DNA of 64,000 nucleotides, taken from the NCBI GenBank assembly GCA_963556305.1, contig OY745782.1, positions 248,001-312,000 on the forward strand. Reading direction: 5' to 3'. Of the stretch, positions 10,960-22,900 are shown in pieces. Within the stretch, counting starts at the first letter, position 1; each line of letters begins with the position of its first letter. Source of the stretch: Platismatia glauca. Lineage: Eukaryota; Ascomycota; Lecanoromycetes; Lecanorales; Parmeliaceae. The notes under the pieces were generated by a model, which did not search any database, was not told where the DNA came from, and saw only the letters and a list, made by a program, of their open reading frames with translations. Both the position numbers and the translations under genes were made by a program.

Positions 10960-11509
10960 AGTAACTGCTCCACAATAGTCATATGGCATGGACTCAAGCA
11001 GGTGGAATTAAGCATGGGCAACTGTTATGGCATGACCCCTTGACGCAAAGCCGACAGGATGTAGGTAAACATATTTAGCAGAGAAACCTGCTGTAACGGG
11101 ATTCTCGCTTGTCGAGCGCGACAATGATATGGAAGAGGTCGATAGACATTATGGATGGCCTTTGGACACTCTTTCACACCATGATGAAACGAATGTGAGC
11201 TTAAAGGGGCTTCTTTTTTTGATGCATGCGTACGGAGTGGTAGACTCCAAGCATACGCTAGAGGACAAGATTAAGTATTACCTTGCATGAGGAATGAGCA
11301 ATCATGATAAGTGTAACATTGTTGTACTCTAACAAATACAGATAGCACGGCTATGCCACGTGACTTTGTGTTCGGCGTCGATAACGTAAAGGCTTGACGC
11401 GCCAAGTCTTACTCGATGCGAGCATAAATAAACAACAGTCTCCGTCATACAGATCTTCTCTCTTCAACTCTAGGGAAGCACTCCCATCAACCATCATATA
11501 TCCACCGAA
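10960..11509. other. Intergenic stretch
   Basis: 550 bp between the broken DUF7580 gene and the DUF7726 gene. A CATAAATAAA word lies about 85 bp upstream of the next start. Nothing else is visible. Confidence 0.35.
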
Positions 11510-12798
11510 ATGCCCAAAGCAGCTCGTCGCCTCAGCGGCCCCAACGCCACGGCGAACCGAACAACCCCCTACTCCAAGACCCCCCAAAACAAGAATAAAA
11601 GCGCGACCGACAAAGAGAACGTCGACCCTAACCCTTCAACGACCACCGCCTCTGACGGACGCGACTACCGCGCCATCGAACTCGAAGAAATCAAAGGCGA
11701 AATTCCCTGCTATGACAACGCGACTACGATCCGACGCAAGCTTAATAAGCTCATCGCCGACAAAAGCACTATCCCGGGCACGAGCAAGAAATGGAACAAG
11801 TCGACCATGGCGCAAGAGATGCAAGAGCTGGAGAAACGCGGAAGTCCTGTCGAATACAATAAAAACGCAAGTGGGCCGACGGCAAGATCGCTGAGCGGAT
11901 TTTTGAAGAAGACTGGCCAGATGGGTAACGTCAATGATCGGTCAATGAGAATGACTGGCCTTCGAGAATTGCGCAGTCGTGATTGAAACTACTCAGACTT
12001 CCTTATAAAAGTTTCTTGCGCGTAGATTATATCCTGCCTGCGAATCTAGACGATTCTCGAAGGCCAGTCATTCTCGTTGACCGATCATCTACGTTACATG
12101 AGCCTACAGATTTTGTGTGAGGGCATATCTAATAGTGATCGCAGGCGGTGGAGATAGCCCATGCTACTACTGGGGCAACGTCCTGCTGGAGAAAATGCGC
12201 ATCTACAACGGAGAAAAAAAGAGCAAGCCAAGGCTAGAGGCTGAGAAACAGTGAGTCGCGATTTCATCTCCTGCCGTCACGACGCGTCACTCCGCTTGCC
12301 CAAGGATTCTCATCACACTGCCACGCCAGATATCAAGGCGGCTATGTCAGGAATGACCCAAAGACGCGCCGCATCACGATGCCAGCGGGCGGACCGGCTC
12401 CACGGGATGCTTGGAAGCCTAGGGCGCGATGTCCTGCTCAGCCAGAAGTGTCGCTGAAGGCTTTTGAACCTGAAGCCCCGCCTCCAACAACGATGCCAGC
12501 ACGAGTCCCGCAGCACGGTGGCCCCAGCTTGGCAGATCAGCCACCGCTTCCGGGCGCAGGACCGGCACCACCTGGAAATTTTGCTGTTCCAGTCGTGGCC
12601 TATCCTCCGCCGCCCCCTGCTGGCCCGAGCATTATACCTGCACACGCTCCTCCCGCCCCAGCTCCCGTCCTCCCACTCCGTGCTTCGTCTCCCATCACCA
12701 CCTACTCCAAACCGCTCGCTCCTGCTCCCGTCCCCATTGAGAACCCTCTCCCAAACACATTTTCACCTGCCTCTTTCGTCAACTCGCAACCATACTAA
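11510..12798 (+). CDS. DUF7726 domain protein
   Basis: Three exons: 11510-11924, 12145-12250 and 12330-12798, giving 329 residues with phases that agree. The N-terminus is basic and contains a KEN-type motif (DKENVDPNP). The conserved block is EIKGEIPCYDNATTIRRKLN, then ADKSTIPGTSKKWNKSTMAQ, and then FLKKTGQMG. Across intron 1 it joins GGDSPCYYWGNVLLEKMRIY, the hallmark of fungal DUF7726 proteins, which have a helix-rich, possibly DNA-binding fold. Intron 2 has a GTGAGT donor and a CCAG acceptor and leads into QGGYVRNDPKTRRITMP. A long Pro/Ala-rich tail, probably disordered, runs to TAA 12796-12798. The family has no proven function; nuclear location is an inference. Intron 1 is about four times longer than its neighbours and carries a large inverted repeat, annotated separately. 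Confidence 0.8.
11925..12097. repeat. 47-bp inverted repeat inside intron 1 of the DUF7726 gene
   Basis: Arm 1 (11925-11971) starts exactly at the GT donor. Arm 2 (12051-12097) is its reverse complement with about 4 mismatches in 47 positions, and the loop between them is 79 nt. The remaining 47 nt of the intron supply an ordinary CTAAT branch-like word and an AG acceptor at 12144. The arms share the core TGACTGGCCTTCGAGAAT. An intron whose 5' end coincides with a terminal inverted repeat fits an introner-like element or a MITE-derived intron. Confidence 0.75.
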
Positions 12799-13153
12799 TG
12801 CGCTGTGTGCACTCTTCAGGCTACCTAACGGATACCAACGCTGGGATCCGAAAAACGTTTCCATGATTTGCGAACCAGATTTACCGATACCATCAATAAC
12901 GGAGCTGAACAACGAGGGGAGGTAGACCTTGGGGGAAGAGCCTATGTCTTAGGACACAAGTGGAAAGCATAGAATTATAATTTTAACTTCTTCATTCACA
13001 AAGCTAGCCATTAGCTCTCAACATTTTCGTACCACAAGTACACACTCATTATACCACCATCTACCTGTGATCAAGCGAACATGATTCAAGAAAATGGCAG
13101 CGCTTAGATCTTCCAACAAGCCCACGGCCGTAAACAACAGGGCCCCCACTACC
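12799..13153. other. Convergent intergenic stretch
   Basis: 355 bp between the 3' ends of the DUF7726 gene (plus strand) and the permease gene (minus strand). AT-rich, consistent with two 3' untranslated regions. No further element was seen. Confidence 0.4.
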
Positions 13154-14851
13154 CTACTCTGTGTTCGAGAGAGGAGTCACCTCCACGACGGGCCCTTGAT
13201 ACGTCTTCCTTGCCCACAAAACATAATACACCACCGCAAACAGAACCACCGACCCCGTCATCAAAACACTGAAGTTCATATGCGCGGCCGTAACCGGCGT
13301 CGCAACAGGCCAAAAGCTAAAAAAGAAAATGATGATCCCAAACCCCACCGCCCAAGCATTGACCATGATACCAAAAACGCCCGGAAGATGGAAAGGTCCC
13401 CAGATGAGTTGGTTAGCCTCGCCTGTATCATTCGCGACATCTGCCGCTTTGCGAATAGCGCCTGTGCACCGCCGCCAGAGGAGAAGGCTCTCTGTGATGA
13501 TGTAAGAGGCGTAGAGACTGCTTACTCCTAGGGAGACAACATCATTGAAAGCGGTGGAAGAGCCGATGTTGATCAGGCCGATGAGGCAGGCGACCAGGGA
13601 CGTTATGATGACTGCGAGGAATGGGATTGCGGTTTTGGATTGGACCTACGAGGGGTCAGTCACACAAGAATCGAGGTCAAAGAGATCGAGTGATGGACAC
13701 ACCTTGCTCACGGATCGCCACCCTGGAAGACCTCGATCGCGCGCGAACGCCCAGACCAAGCGGGACACCGTGGCCAAGAACGCGATTGTACTAGCGACAT
13801 CCATTACGATGAGGATAGCGATGAGAACAGACGCCCCGGCTTTGGAGCCCGTCGCGTCGTAGAAAATCTGCATGAACGGGTAGCCCAGGACGCCAGTGGG
13901 GCTTTCCAGCGCGGCAGTGATGTCCGTCGTGACGAAAAGCACGGCGACGACAATCGCGAACCCGAGCGCTCCGTTGAGGACGGTGGTTATGAGCATCGAC
14001 CACGGGACCACGACGTCGGCGTTCTTGATCTCCTCGGCCATGTGGACGGCGCTATCGCATCCGAACATGGCGTACACGTTGCCGATGAGTCCTATGAAGA
14101 ATGACAGCCCCTGTGAAGGCCATGCACCGCCGTTGGAGAACTGTGTAAAGACGTCGTGGGCGGAGGCTTTGTTTGGAGCCAGGGCAAGCACGGGGATCAG
14201 CACGGCGAAGAATCCCACCACGTGCACAATCAAAATGAACGATTCGATCTTGGGCAACGCATTGCTGGTGACCGTGTTGATGAACACAGCAATGATGATG
14301 ATGGCCCAGAAGAGCAAAGTCCCATGCCACAATTCCGGTACGTAATTCTCACGAGTCAATTGAACCAGTGCCACGATCGTCGCACCGCCAAAGTACCCGC
14401 CTCCCGCGAGAATGGCTTGCCACCCACAGATGACCAGCCAGCCCATGATATAGCTCAGAAACCTCCGGCACCACGGCGGCGCGAGCATCCAGACCCAGTG
14501 ATACTGGCCGCCCGCCGTCGGAGCCATGGACGCCAGTTCCGCCATGGTCGTGAAGACGGCGACCGTCCCCGCCCACACCAGCAGGTAGCCGTACACCAGC
14601 CCCGCGGAGCCCCCGTTCGTCAGACCCGTCGTGAACAGGATCAGCGACCCTTCCCACGTGATCAGGATCGTGCACGTGAACCCGAGGATGCTGAGGAATC
14701 CGAATCGCCGCTCGAGCACGGACTTTTTGCCCAGTCGGGCCAGCACTTGCGCGTCGCGCTCGGCCTTTGTTACTGGCTGGATGTCAGAACGATAAGGTCT
14801 TTTCTCCATGCGGTCTTTGTCGATTGGGTGAGCCCCATCGGTAAGCTCCAT
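13154..14851 (-). CDS. APC-family amino acid/GABA-type permease
   Basis: Two exons, 13703-14851 and 13154-13645, joined by a 57-nt intron (AAG|GTGTGT ... CGTAG|GTC), give 546 residues, the usual size for fungal GABA/choline-type permeases. I start at the ATG at 14851 (MELTDGAHPI). The N-terminal cytoplasmic part includes LERRFGFLSILGFTCTILIT, the usual first helix of the family. About twelve hydrophobic segments follow, with the conserved STIAF- and SRLVWAFARDRGLPGW-type motifs (VASTIAFLATVSRLVWAFAR) at the end of exon 1. Exon 2 adds the last helices and the LIWGPFHLPG motif. The role is proton-coupled uptake of an amino acid, GABA, choline or a polyamine at the plasma or vacuolar membrane. 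The substrate cannot be read from sequence. The third codon positions are markedly GC-rich compared with neighbouring genes. Confidence 0.88.
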
Positions 14852-15506
14852 GATTGTAACTGGGCACTGCCCTTTGCAAATTTGACAAGGGAAATCCAAG
14901 ACGACGACACGGTCCTTCGAAGTATATCGATTTCAGCGGCAATCTATCGCACAGCTAGGGACGCTCTTCCAACGAGCTCTCAGCTCCCATCCAAATAGGT
15001 TCATCGACGTCCGAAGGATTCCCGGAATCTCAAGACGAACTAATCAAGGCCATCGAGGCGCTTTCTTTAGCGCATATTTGGGTGCAAATGACAAATGCGA
15101 AGCGGTCTGGGAGGAGATAGCATGAGCTGAAGGACGCGAAGGATCGCAGAACCCTGCAGGACTCCCACGTTTCTGTGCGTTAGTGCTGCGACTAGGTGCG
15201 CTCGCGATCGGTCTAAGTGCACCCCCGCGATCTCTCTCGACGATGAGATTGGATGCGACGGCTGCCAGCCATATCGTAGAGACAGGGGCAGGACACGTTG
15301 GATATCGAGGATCTCTAAATCTAAGTAACAGGCCTCGGCAATTTGAGGGATACAGCGATTAGTAGGTTTAGTTCACTCATCAGATTTATGCTCAAGCTTA
15401 TGCGGAATACTGGTAGAGTATGCATAGACAATTGTAGATTCTCATCATCATGCGGCATAAATTTCAGAGATCCCATTCCTCTTCAAACGTGCGGCAACAT
15501 CTCCCT
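14852..15506. other. Intergenic stretch
   Basis: 655 bp upstream of the permease gene and downstream of the acetyltransferase gene (both on the minus strand). It presumably holds the permease promoter. No frame or repeat of note. Confidence 0.35.
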
Positions 15507-16364
15507 CTACCAATTTTTGTAGTAGCCATTATCCCAAGGCACGACCGACGTGCCCTCCTCAAACCTGCCCCCTTTCGGTCTCCACATCAGATAGCAGTGA
15601 ATGGGCGTCTTTAAGTAACGACCAACCTCCATCCATTTCTTGCTCGGGTTCCGTTTCGCCGAGTCCATGTAGAACGTGTTCATATATGTAAAGCCATGCT
15701 GTTCGTAGCAAGGTTTGCCGTCGTCAGTCGCCTCCACAAAAGCTTCCAAGCCGAGCTCGTCCGCCTTGGTGGTGCCCCAGCGCAGGAGCATGCTCGCGGC
15801 CCCTCGCCTGCGATGTTCGGGGTGGACGAAAAGAAGTGCCACGACTGGACACAGGGTCATCAGTACTTGCTCGTAGATCCGACTTTTAGTACATATCTTA
15901 CGCATATGTGGCCGATTCATCTTTCTCGATCGATGCTGCAGCCAGTCGTCGAGCAGCTTATTAGCCAGTTCTCTCGGCTCGCCTGAATCTTTTCTCAGCA
16001 TCCGATGCCGTTTCCAACTCTAGCTTGCCCCACCTTCCGGCCACCACGTAGCCTCCAACGGATGATCAAGTGGCTGTGGATACGGATTCTCCAGAAAGGT
16101 ATTCCAACAAGCCCCTCCGACCACCCTATCCCCAATGTCCGTGTCGACAACCTTCAGCCAAGTGCTTGTCGGGTCATCCTTATGCCAGGAGAGCTGTCGG
16201 TCCCGGAGCTCTTTGAAGCCCGCGCGGCCCTCAATGGAGCTGCCTCGGTCGGGTCGTAGGAGAAGGTAGAAGGAGTTGAAGGGGTCTTCGTAGGATTCAC
16301 ACTCGCATTGGATGAGCTCATTGAACTCAGAGTCGGACTCGACATGGCGGAGCTCGAGAGGCAT
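15507..16364 (-). CDS. GNAT-family N-acetyltransferase
   Basis: Three exons, 16034-16364, 15902-15982 and 15507-15844, give 249 residues. Both introns are short (51 and 57 nt) with good sites (EATWWPEG|GTGGGG and CAT ATG C|GTAAGA). The protein starts MPLELRHVES and has the fungal GNAT layout: an N-terminal strand-helix part with an IQCECESYEDPFN stretch, a WNTFLENPYP segment, and then the acetyl-CoA-binding strand and loop VALLFVHPEHRRRGAASMLL. The HRRRGA stretch is the Q/RxxGxG/A pyrophosphate-binding motif. The GFTYMNTFYMD segment follows. It most likely transfers an acetyl group from acetyl-CoA to a small molecule; the substrate is unknown. It is probably cytosolic, since no targeting signal is seen. 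Confidence 0.82.
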
Positions 16365-17072
16365 GGTGGAGGTGACTGCTTGCTATTCTGGGAACGAGAG
16401 CAGCAGATACGGGGTCGTTGAGCGAAGGATTCTTGCGGAACAGCATCCATTCTGCGGCGTGGTACTGGGCTATCTTTTGAACCTTCGTGGATGCCTCTGA
16501 ACCCCTGTTTACCGAGGTATCGAGGTTAGTGCTCGGCACGATTAGTCAGCCTTTATATACGGCGCTTAGCGAAGGTGTCAAATAAAGATCTCAACGCTTG
16601 GTGCGTGAGTTGAAACTTCGCAATGGGTTTATAGGCATCACGGCCGTGCAAACTTTTCCCGTTCTTCTGTCGACAATTCTGAAGAAGAATATATGACTCC
16701 AGATGAGAGCTGATGCGTCAGCTAGCGACTAGACACATAGTACACGGGTGCTTTGTCCACCGGACATCGGCGTTGGATCTTATAGTCGTAGAATAATATG
16801 GCACATTGTGGAAAGAAGAAGCATAGTCTAATCTATCGAAGAGGCTCACGAAGATGCGTCTTTGATGCTCCGAGGTCCGACCAGTACCATGTCTCTCATG
16901 TGGATACCAACTATCTCTTCAGTCAGACACCGAGCGCATAGGTGTCACTTCTTTTCCCTTCCACCATTTGCCCCAATCTTGCAATAAGCTGAGACGATTT
17001 GCATTAGATGCGATCGAATTAGGCATCGGCCTCAGAGATGCGAACAACTGAGAAACCCTGAGCTACGCGAGC
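16365..17072. other. Intergenic stretch
   Basis: 708 bp, presumably the promoter of the acetyltransferase plus the 3' side of the F-box gene. It contains CGGCACGATTAG at 16534-16545. This is a 12-base match to the end of the 44.1-kb palindrome described below. No frame of note. Confidence 0.35.
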
Positions 17073-18683
17073 TCAACTTCCATCTGCTCCATCCTCATTC
17101 ACGCATAGACCTATTTTGTTTGCCTCGCATTTCAAGAATAGCTCCTGCAAACCCTCCTTCTCCTCATCACTCTGCCTATCCTTCTCCTGTCTGACAGATA
17201 TTTCCAAGAGGTTCGGCAATTGGTGCCTCAGCTCTGGCAAGCCTGTGAACAGCTCCGTCACATCTCCCTTTGATAGACCCTGTCCGACGTATACACATGT
17301 CATAGTAACACTTTCGATGGTCGGGGGAAGAAAATCCACGAGCCGTTGTGCCCGGATGTCGACCCAGGATTTCTGGTGGGCAGACTCTCTGCCGATCAAC
17401 GATACGTTGCTGGAGCACTTGACCTTCTTGAAAAACATCATGGTGTCTAGACAAACTCGTTTCAATACCTGGAATGAACGGAGACTGCCAATGAAGGGTT
17501 CATCATAATCGAAGTCCAACACTCCCCTGAAACCTGTCGCCGCGAGATCCAATGAGACGAGGCTGTTGCCTGCGTAGCGTAACAAGATTGCAGTAATTGC
17601 GCCAGGCTCCCATTTGGAGTCGGGCTGGTTGATGTTGCCTGGATCTGAGTCATCTTCAGCCGGATCGACTGTGTCTTCAACCGCGGTGTCGTTATCGGCA
17701 CGAGGCCCCCATTTGGACCGAATCGCAGCTTCTACTCAGGCAAATGTCTCGCTCCAGTATGAGGACACAGAGAACTGATATCTGAAATGTTCGAGGGCCT
17801 TGCAGCCGCGAATATAGGCCGAAAGGCTGGTAGTGTCAACATCGCCCTCAAGATCGAAATTGGTGACCTCTGATGTTGCCCTGCCATACGGCCAAGGAGC
17901 ATTGCGACCGTCCACAACTCGACAAAGAATGCTGCACATGGTCGGTAATGCCATAAAGGGGGTGACCATGAGTACATTAGCATCCGCGGGCACCTCATCT
18001 TCAATACCCATCAAATGGAGGTCCGTGAGCCTACTGAAAATCTTCAGTGTGTTGGTGGTAGGGTTCATCGCTGTGGTGGTCAACGATCGAAAGAGACTTC
18101 CCCACTTCGTGTCTTTCCACCACTCCTGGCCCCGATCGTGAATGTATAAAGTCTCTAGGTTTGGGTACAGAGCGAGGAGGAGGATCACAACAGCTGCCGG
18201 CTCCCCCTGTTTGACGCTGTTGATCCACTGCCCAATCTTGGTTTTTGCTGCGTGTGGGAGAAGCGCGCGGTAGACCTTGACGATAAGAGATGAGAGTTCA
18301 CACCCATATTGAGAACGGATGTCGGCTAAGAGTGCACTCTTTGCTTGCATGTGAGGACCCTCCGCCCCGTTTACCCAATCATCTTCAGGGTCTCCACATG
18401 ACAAGGCTCCAATCTTCAAGACCCTCGTATAGAAACGACTATCGTCATTCTCCAGAATATCTTGCAAATGTTTTGATGGATGGATTGCCGATGGCGTCCA
18501 CATGTACCAACCGACCACGACATCATCGGCGTTGACTCTCTTCTCTTGATGATATGCTAAAAGTTCTTGGGAAAGGACGTAGAGATGCTTGCAGCATGAA
18601 GCCAACGCTATGATATCATCGGGTGAGATCTCTTTGATGATCTGGAATAGGGTTTCGTTGGCGAGTCCTCCAAGGAGAGGCAT
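17073..18683 (-). pseudogene. F-box protein gene with one in-frame TGA
   Basis: From the ATG at 18683 the protein starts MPLLGGLANETLFQIIKEIS and continues DDIIALASCCKHLYVLSQEL, an F-box-like N-terminus. Leucine-rich irregular repeats follow (YPNLETLYIHD, FSRLTDLHLMG, LEHFRYQF). The frame is open for 315 codons, meets a TGA at 17736-17738, then stays open in the same frame for 221 more codons, including the stop, to 17073. The later part has the same style of content (NSLVSLDLAATGF, FQVLKRVCLDTMMFF, LPPTIESVTMTCVYVG). One base change (CGA to TGA is the simplest) would explain it. No intron fits the TGA position well. F-box proteins recruit substrates to SCF ubiquitin ligases; a truncated form would keep the F-box but lose about 40% of the repeat part. 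An ATG at 18800 is an alternative start. Confidence 0.72.
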
Positions 18684-18800
18684 TGTACTGATGGGTTGTT
18701 GAGAATAGACGTTGATATGTGGTATTGAGGAGTTCATCTGAGGGAAGACGTATGGATCTGTCGCTAAAAATTGACAAGGTAAGGCTGTCATGCTCGGCAA

Positions 18801-19905
18801 GTATGTGTTGCAGGAGAGGCGAAACTCACTGGATGAGGTTGTTGCAAAAACTCAGAGGCGATCTGAATACGGAAACATATTCTTGCTAAGCTTCGTCCTG
18901 TGTTGTGGGTTCAATAGCGGCAGTATCCCGATGCAACAGACTAGGGCTAGTGCTGGTGAGTTGAACATGAGATGAAAGAAGGAACGGATTCGAAGGTTTT
19001 GTACTTGGAGGAGGTTGCTTTCGCAGGAAGCTAGCGGATTTACCCGCTCCGCGATATTCACTCTCCTTGAGATCAAACTTCGCGTTGCGAGTCAGCCCTG
19101 TCCCACTTCGACCAGAACCTCTTGGGTACACCGTGTCAGCAGTCCCGGGTCTGATGACGGATCGAAGCCGCATTGCCCGAAGCAAAACACCAAGTTGAGG
19201 ATATCATGCAAAACGGTCCAATCCTTTTCCGCATATGTTTACTCACACTCAGGCAGCAGTCCTGTTGGAATCAGCCTGCAATAGTAGATGAGACCAGCAC
19301 GGTTAGTCCATAGCCGAGTGTTATGAAAACTCTGCTCAATGTTTACCGCTAAGGCTTGGCATCGGCCGATTTAATTTCAGTCGGCATCACAGTGTAGATT
19401 CCTTCAGCACTCCATAACTAGAGATCAAAGAACTTCTCAACGCACATTTAGACCACCGTTGCACTCATTTCTCAATTAAGTCCTCACTAAAACTAAGAAT
19501 TGTGGCGTCACTCTTTTCTTACCGCAGTGATATACGATGCTTGCATGAAGCTTCTACACACTGAGACTGTCTGGATATAGGGAGTCTTATACCAAGACTA
19601 GCTATCGTACAGACCCTTTGTCCCAACTTTTTGGATAGATACATAGTTGAATTGACGTTCCAATCGAGCCCACATACCCTAGCTGAAAGCGATGGAAGAA
19701 AACATATTCCTGACCACAATCACTACAAATTTGTAGCAAAAGTCGTGCATTTGATATACATCTATTATCGTTGCGTATATGAGGTGCACCAGTCACCAAA
19801 ACAGTCGCCATCATGGCTTTTACAGCTGCACGTTGTGACAGGAAACCCCCTTTGCCTCCATGACAAGCCAGAATTCTAGTATCACCAGCAACAGCCTTTC
19901 AGGTC
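18801..19905. other. Intergenic stretch
   Basis: 1.1 kb between the F-box gene and the 3' end of the protease gene. Short frames only; no recognisable gene or repeat. Confidence 0.35.
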
Positions 19906-22900
19906 TTACTCGCACTGACAACAACCCGGTGTTGTTCCGTCGACGGAAGTGCAGACGGTTTCAAAGGGCGCCGCGCAGAACCCACAGTCTTCATAGGAGA
20001 GACAATAGCAGGAGCAGGTGTCGAACTGCAGGCTCGGGCATTGATTTTCAGGAGTCCCGAAATGTAACAGCGTCTCGACTGGCTTTGGGACCTGGGGCCG
20101 CGCTGGGGTAGTCGATGTCGACCCCGACGGAATGGCTGATGCCGACGCCGCTTCGCTGGCTGATGTCAAGGCCGATACGGTGGTCGATGTCGAGGCCGAT
20201 GAGAGAGGCTCAAGGTTACAGGAGCCTTCGCCATCCTGTCTCTTAGCCACCCCAGTGCCGCATCTGACGTTTTGCGTCCCTGCATCGATGTTGTTGTATG
20301 CCACAACGGGGCCCCCTTGAACCCTTGGATAGGAGAAAGCGAGCATGTCGCTAAGAACGTTATCCGACACCTTGCCTTGCAAGTTCATGAGCCGCCCGTT
20401 GTATTTGGGATCGGTCATTCGTTGGCAAGCCAACAGACCAGCCACCGATGGCGCGCCTGTTGCCACGTTCAGATGAGTTCCATTGTTTGCTTGTTCTGAC
20501 AATATACTTACTGAAAGATGTTCCAGAGGCTGAGATTGGACGGTATAGTGATCCCGCGTCGCTCGCAATGACTTGAGTATTTTTGCCGACCGCATTGATT
20601 TTGACAAAATTTGCGGTGCTCGTCTCAGTCCAAAGGTTGCCCACGATATCAACAGCTCCTGTGACCATCACCCTCGGATTAATCTCCCCTAGGGCTTGAG
20701 GGTAAGACCAGATAGGTCTGCCGTCGTTACCGGCTGCCATTATCACCAGTGCATCAAGCTTCGTGACTCCCTTGACAGCATCGGCCATACTTATTATCAT
20801 GGAATCAGTCATGCTGAATTTAGCATCCTGAAATCCAAACGATATGTTGACATAAGCTTTGCCTTGAAGTTTGTTATCCTTGATATCTCTGCGAACTTTT
20901 TGTAGCGCATCTATCATTGCAGGCCAACTTCTTGGGTCGACGGGTTGTTGTTGCCGATTTTGGGAGCTACGGGGTAGTCCCAGCCATACGATGTTGACCA
21001 TCTTGCAAGACCCGAAACTCTTTGACACTATCTTGCTCGCAACCATTATCGAATGGCCTTTGCTAGCCGATGGATCAAAAGCGCGCACAGGAATCTCGCG
21101 GTACGAGTCTATGTTGGGAAATTCCTAGCTTTCTGTCAGCGACCTGTCAGACGCAAGCGCAGACTCAGACAAACAGCTCGTAGTGCCGACTTCACCGAAG
21201 CCGAAGTTATACCTGGCATGTACGAATCGATTATGTAAACGGTCGCTCCAGCTCCTTGTTGGGTGTTGTATGCGTACTGGTCTAAATTCGCAATAGGCTC
21301 TCGGGGTCCGGTCCGCTGACCGTTGACAACATTAGGTTGTTGTGATAAGATGGCTAAGCTTGGATCTGCATTTGGCTGCAGTGCGTAATTCGTGGTGTAG
21401 AAAGGTAGTGCTCGTGCCTCTACGGAAGTACCTCTTCGCTCTGCGTGGAGCCATTCAGTAGCTACATCAGCCTCGTCCAGCGGAAAGTGTCCACGCGCAA
21501 TCAAAGGGCTTCTCGTATCATTATTTCCCAGATTTTGGAAGTAGAACTTGGTGGGTCAGTGAGAGATTGAGTGTTATGGGTTGCTCAAACTCACCCCGTA
21601 ACTACTCAAGTTCTGTACCTGCTCGGAATACAAATCTGCCAACCAAAATAAAACACCTTCGTCCTCTTCGACTAATACGTATACGGTAGCTGGATCCGCA
21701 ACTTGATACAGCGAGCTATTGAAAGCGCCATTGGTTGCCGTATAGTTGGCATTAGCAGGATAAATTGCAAAACTAGTGGCTACCGAACTCGCAGACGATG
21801 TAGAGGGACTGGAAGTGGTGGTAGAACTGGAGTTGGTGGCAAGATGGGAGGTGGTGGTAGAATAGGAAAAGGTGATGGAATGGAAAGCGGTGGCGGAATG
21901 GGAAGCGGTGGCGGAATGGGAAGCGATGGCGGAATGGGAAGCGGTGGCAGCAGGCTGAGTATTTGCAGTCACTGACTCTGAAGGTTTCGGATCTTCTTCT
22001 GGTTCATCGACGTTTACAATCGGCTGACCGCCTGGAGGTTCATTCTCGACACCCTCTACAGTCTGTACATCTGTTCCTGGCGGCGGGTTGGGACACGGAA
22101 AGGGAAAAATGCATCGAGGGGGCGATATAGTTGGCCACTTTGGAGGACGATTGATGGTGATGCGGGTCCCTCCATTTATCTTGGGGTCAATTCCGTTAGG
22201 CGTGCAAGACAGACAAAGGCCCCAGCCTACAGTGCCCCACCACCACAAACACATGAGCCCGCCTTTGTGGTCACAATTCTTGGCGTTGTCGTTGTTTGGT
22301 AAAGACGTGGGGGCTACCGCGCTCTGGGTGCCGTTCTGAAGATTTCTCGTCATGGATAAATAGACAAATTGATGCATAGTCTGTGTACCATTGATGACAG
22401 CTTCACCCGGGACAATGGTAGACAATCCCAGGAAAGCAGACGACGTTAGGGCGAAAGACGCATTAGTCGTCATGCCGGTGATGAGGGTCATACTTTTAGG
22501 CGTAGATAGTTTCGTCGAAGTTGTGGTACCCTCGGTCACGGCGTCACCAGATAAAGTGGTAGAGGAGCCGCGAAAATTGTAGGAACTCGAAGTTGGAGTG
22601 TGAGAACTGAAGCCAAAGCCTTGAGACATAGATGAGATCCTCGAATTAGACGAGCTCGAGGCAGGACTCTGCGGCTCTACTTTATTACTGGAGCTAACGC
22701 TCTGAATTGACGAGTATGTTAGTGCCGTAGACGAGACTATGGACATCGTATTCATCAGTGACAATTTACTTGGATAAAATGCAATTGGCTTGTCCTTGGG
22801 GTGATGGACGTCGACGTGGCCGTTGCACCATATCGTTGCGTTTTCAAATCAAGCAGAATATCTTAGAAGAAATGTGTCACGGCACAAGAACGATCGAGGA

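Noticed and set aside
13900..14998. Long plus-strand frames opposite the permease gene
   Set aside because: They are antisense shadows caused by the high GC at third codon positions; the minus strand carries the twelve-helix protein.
17736..17738. Selenocysteine or programmed readthrough at the F-box TGA
   Set aside because: Filamentous ascomycetes lack known selenoprotein machinery and the TGA GTA context is not an efficient readthrough signal; a nonsense allele is simpler.
21125..21195. Possible frameshift between the Asp and His motifs of the S8 protease
   Set aside because: A GTATAA donor gives the wrong phase, but the GTGAAG donor at 21195 with the CTAG acceptor at 21125 keeps the frame (MPGITSAS|EFPNIDS).
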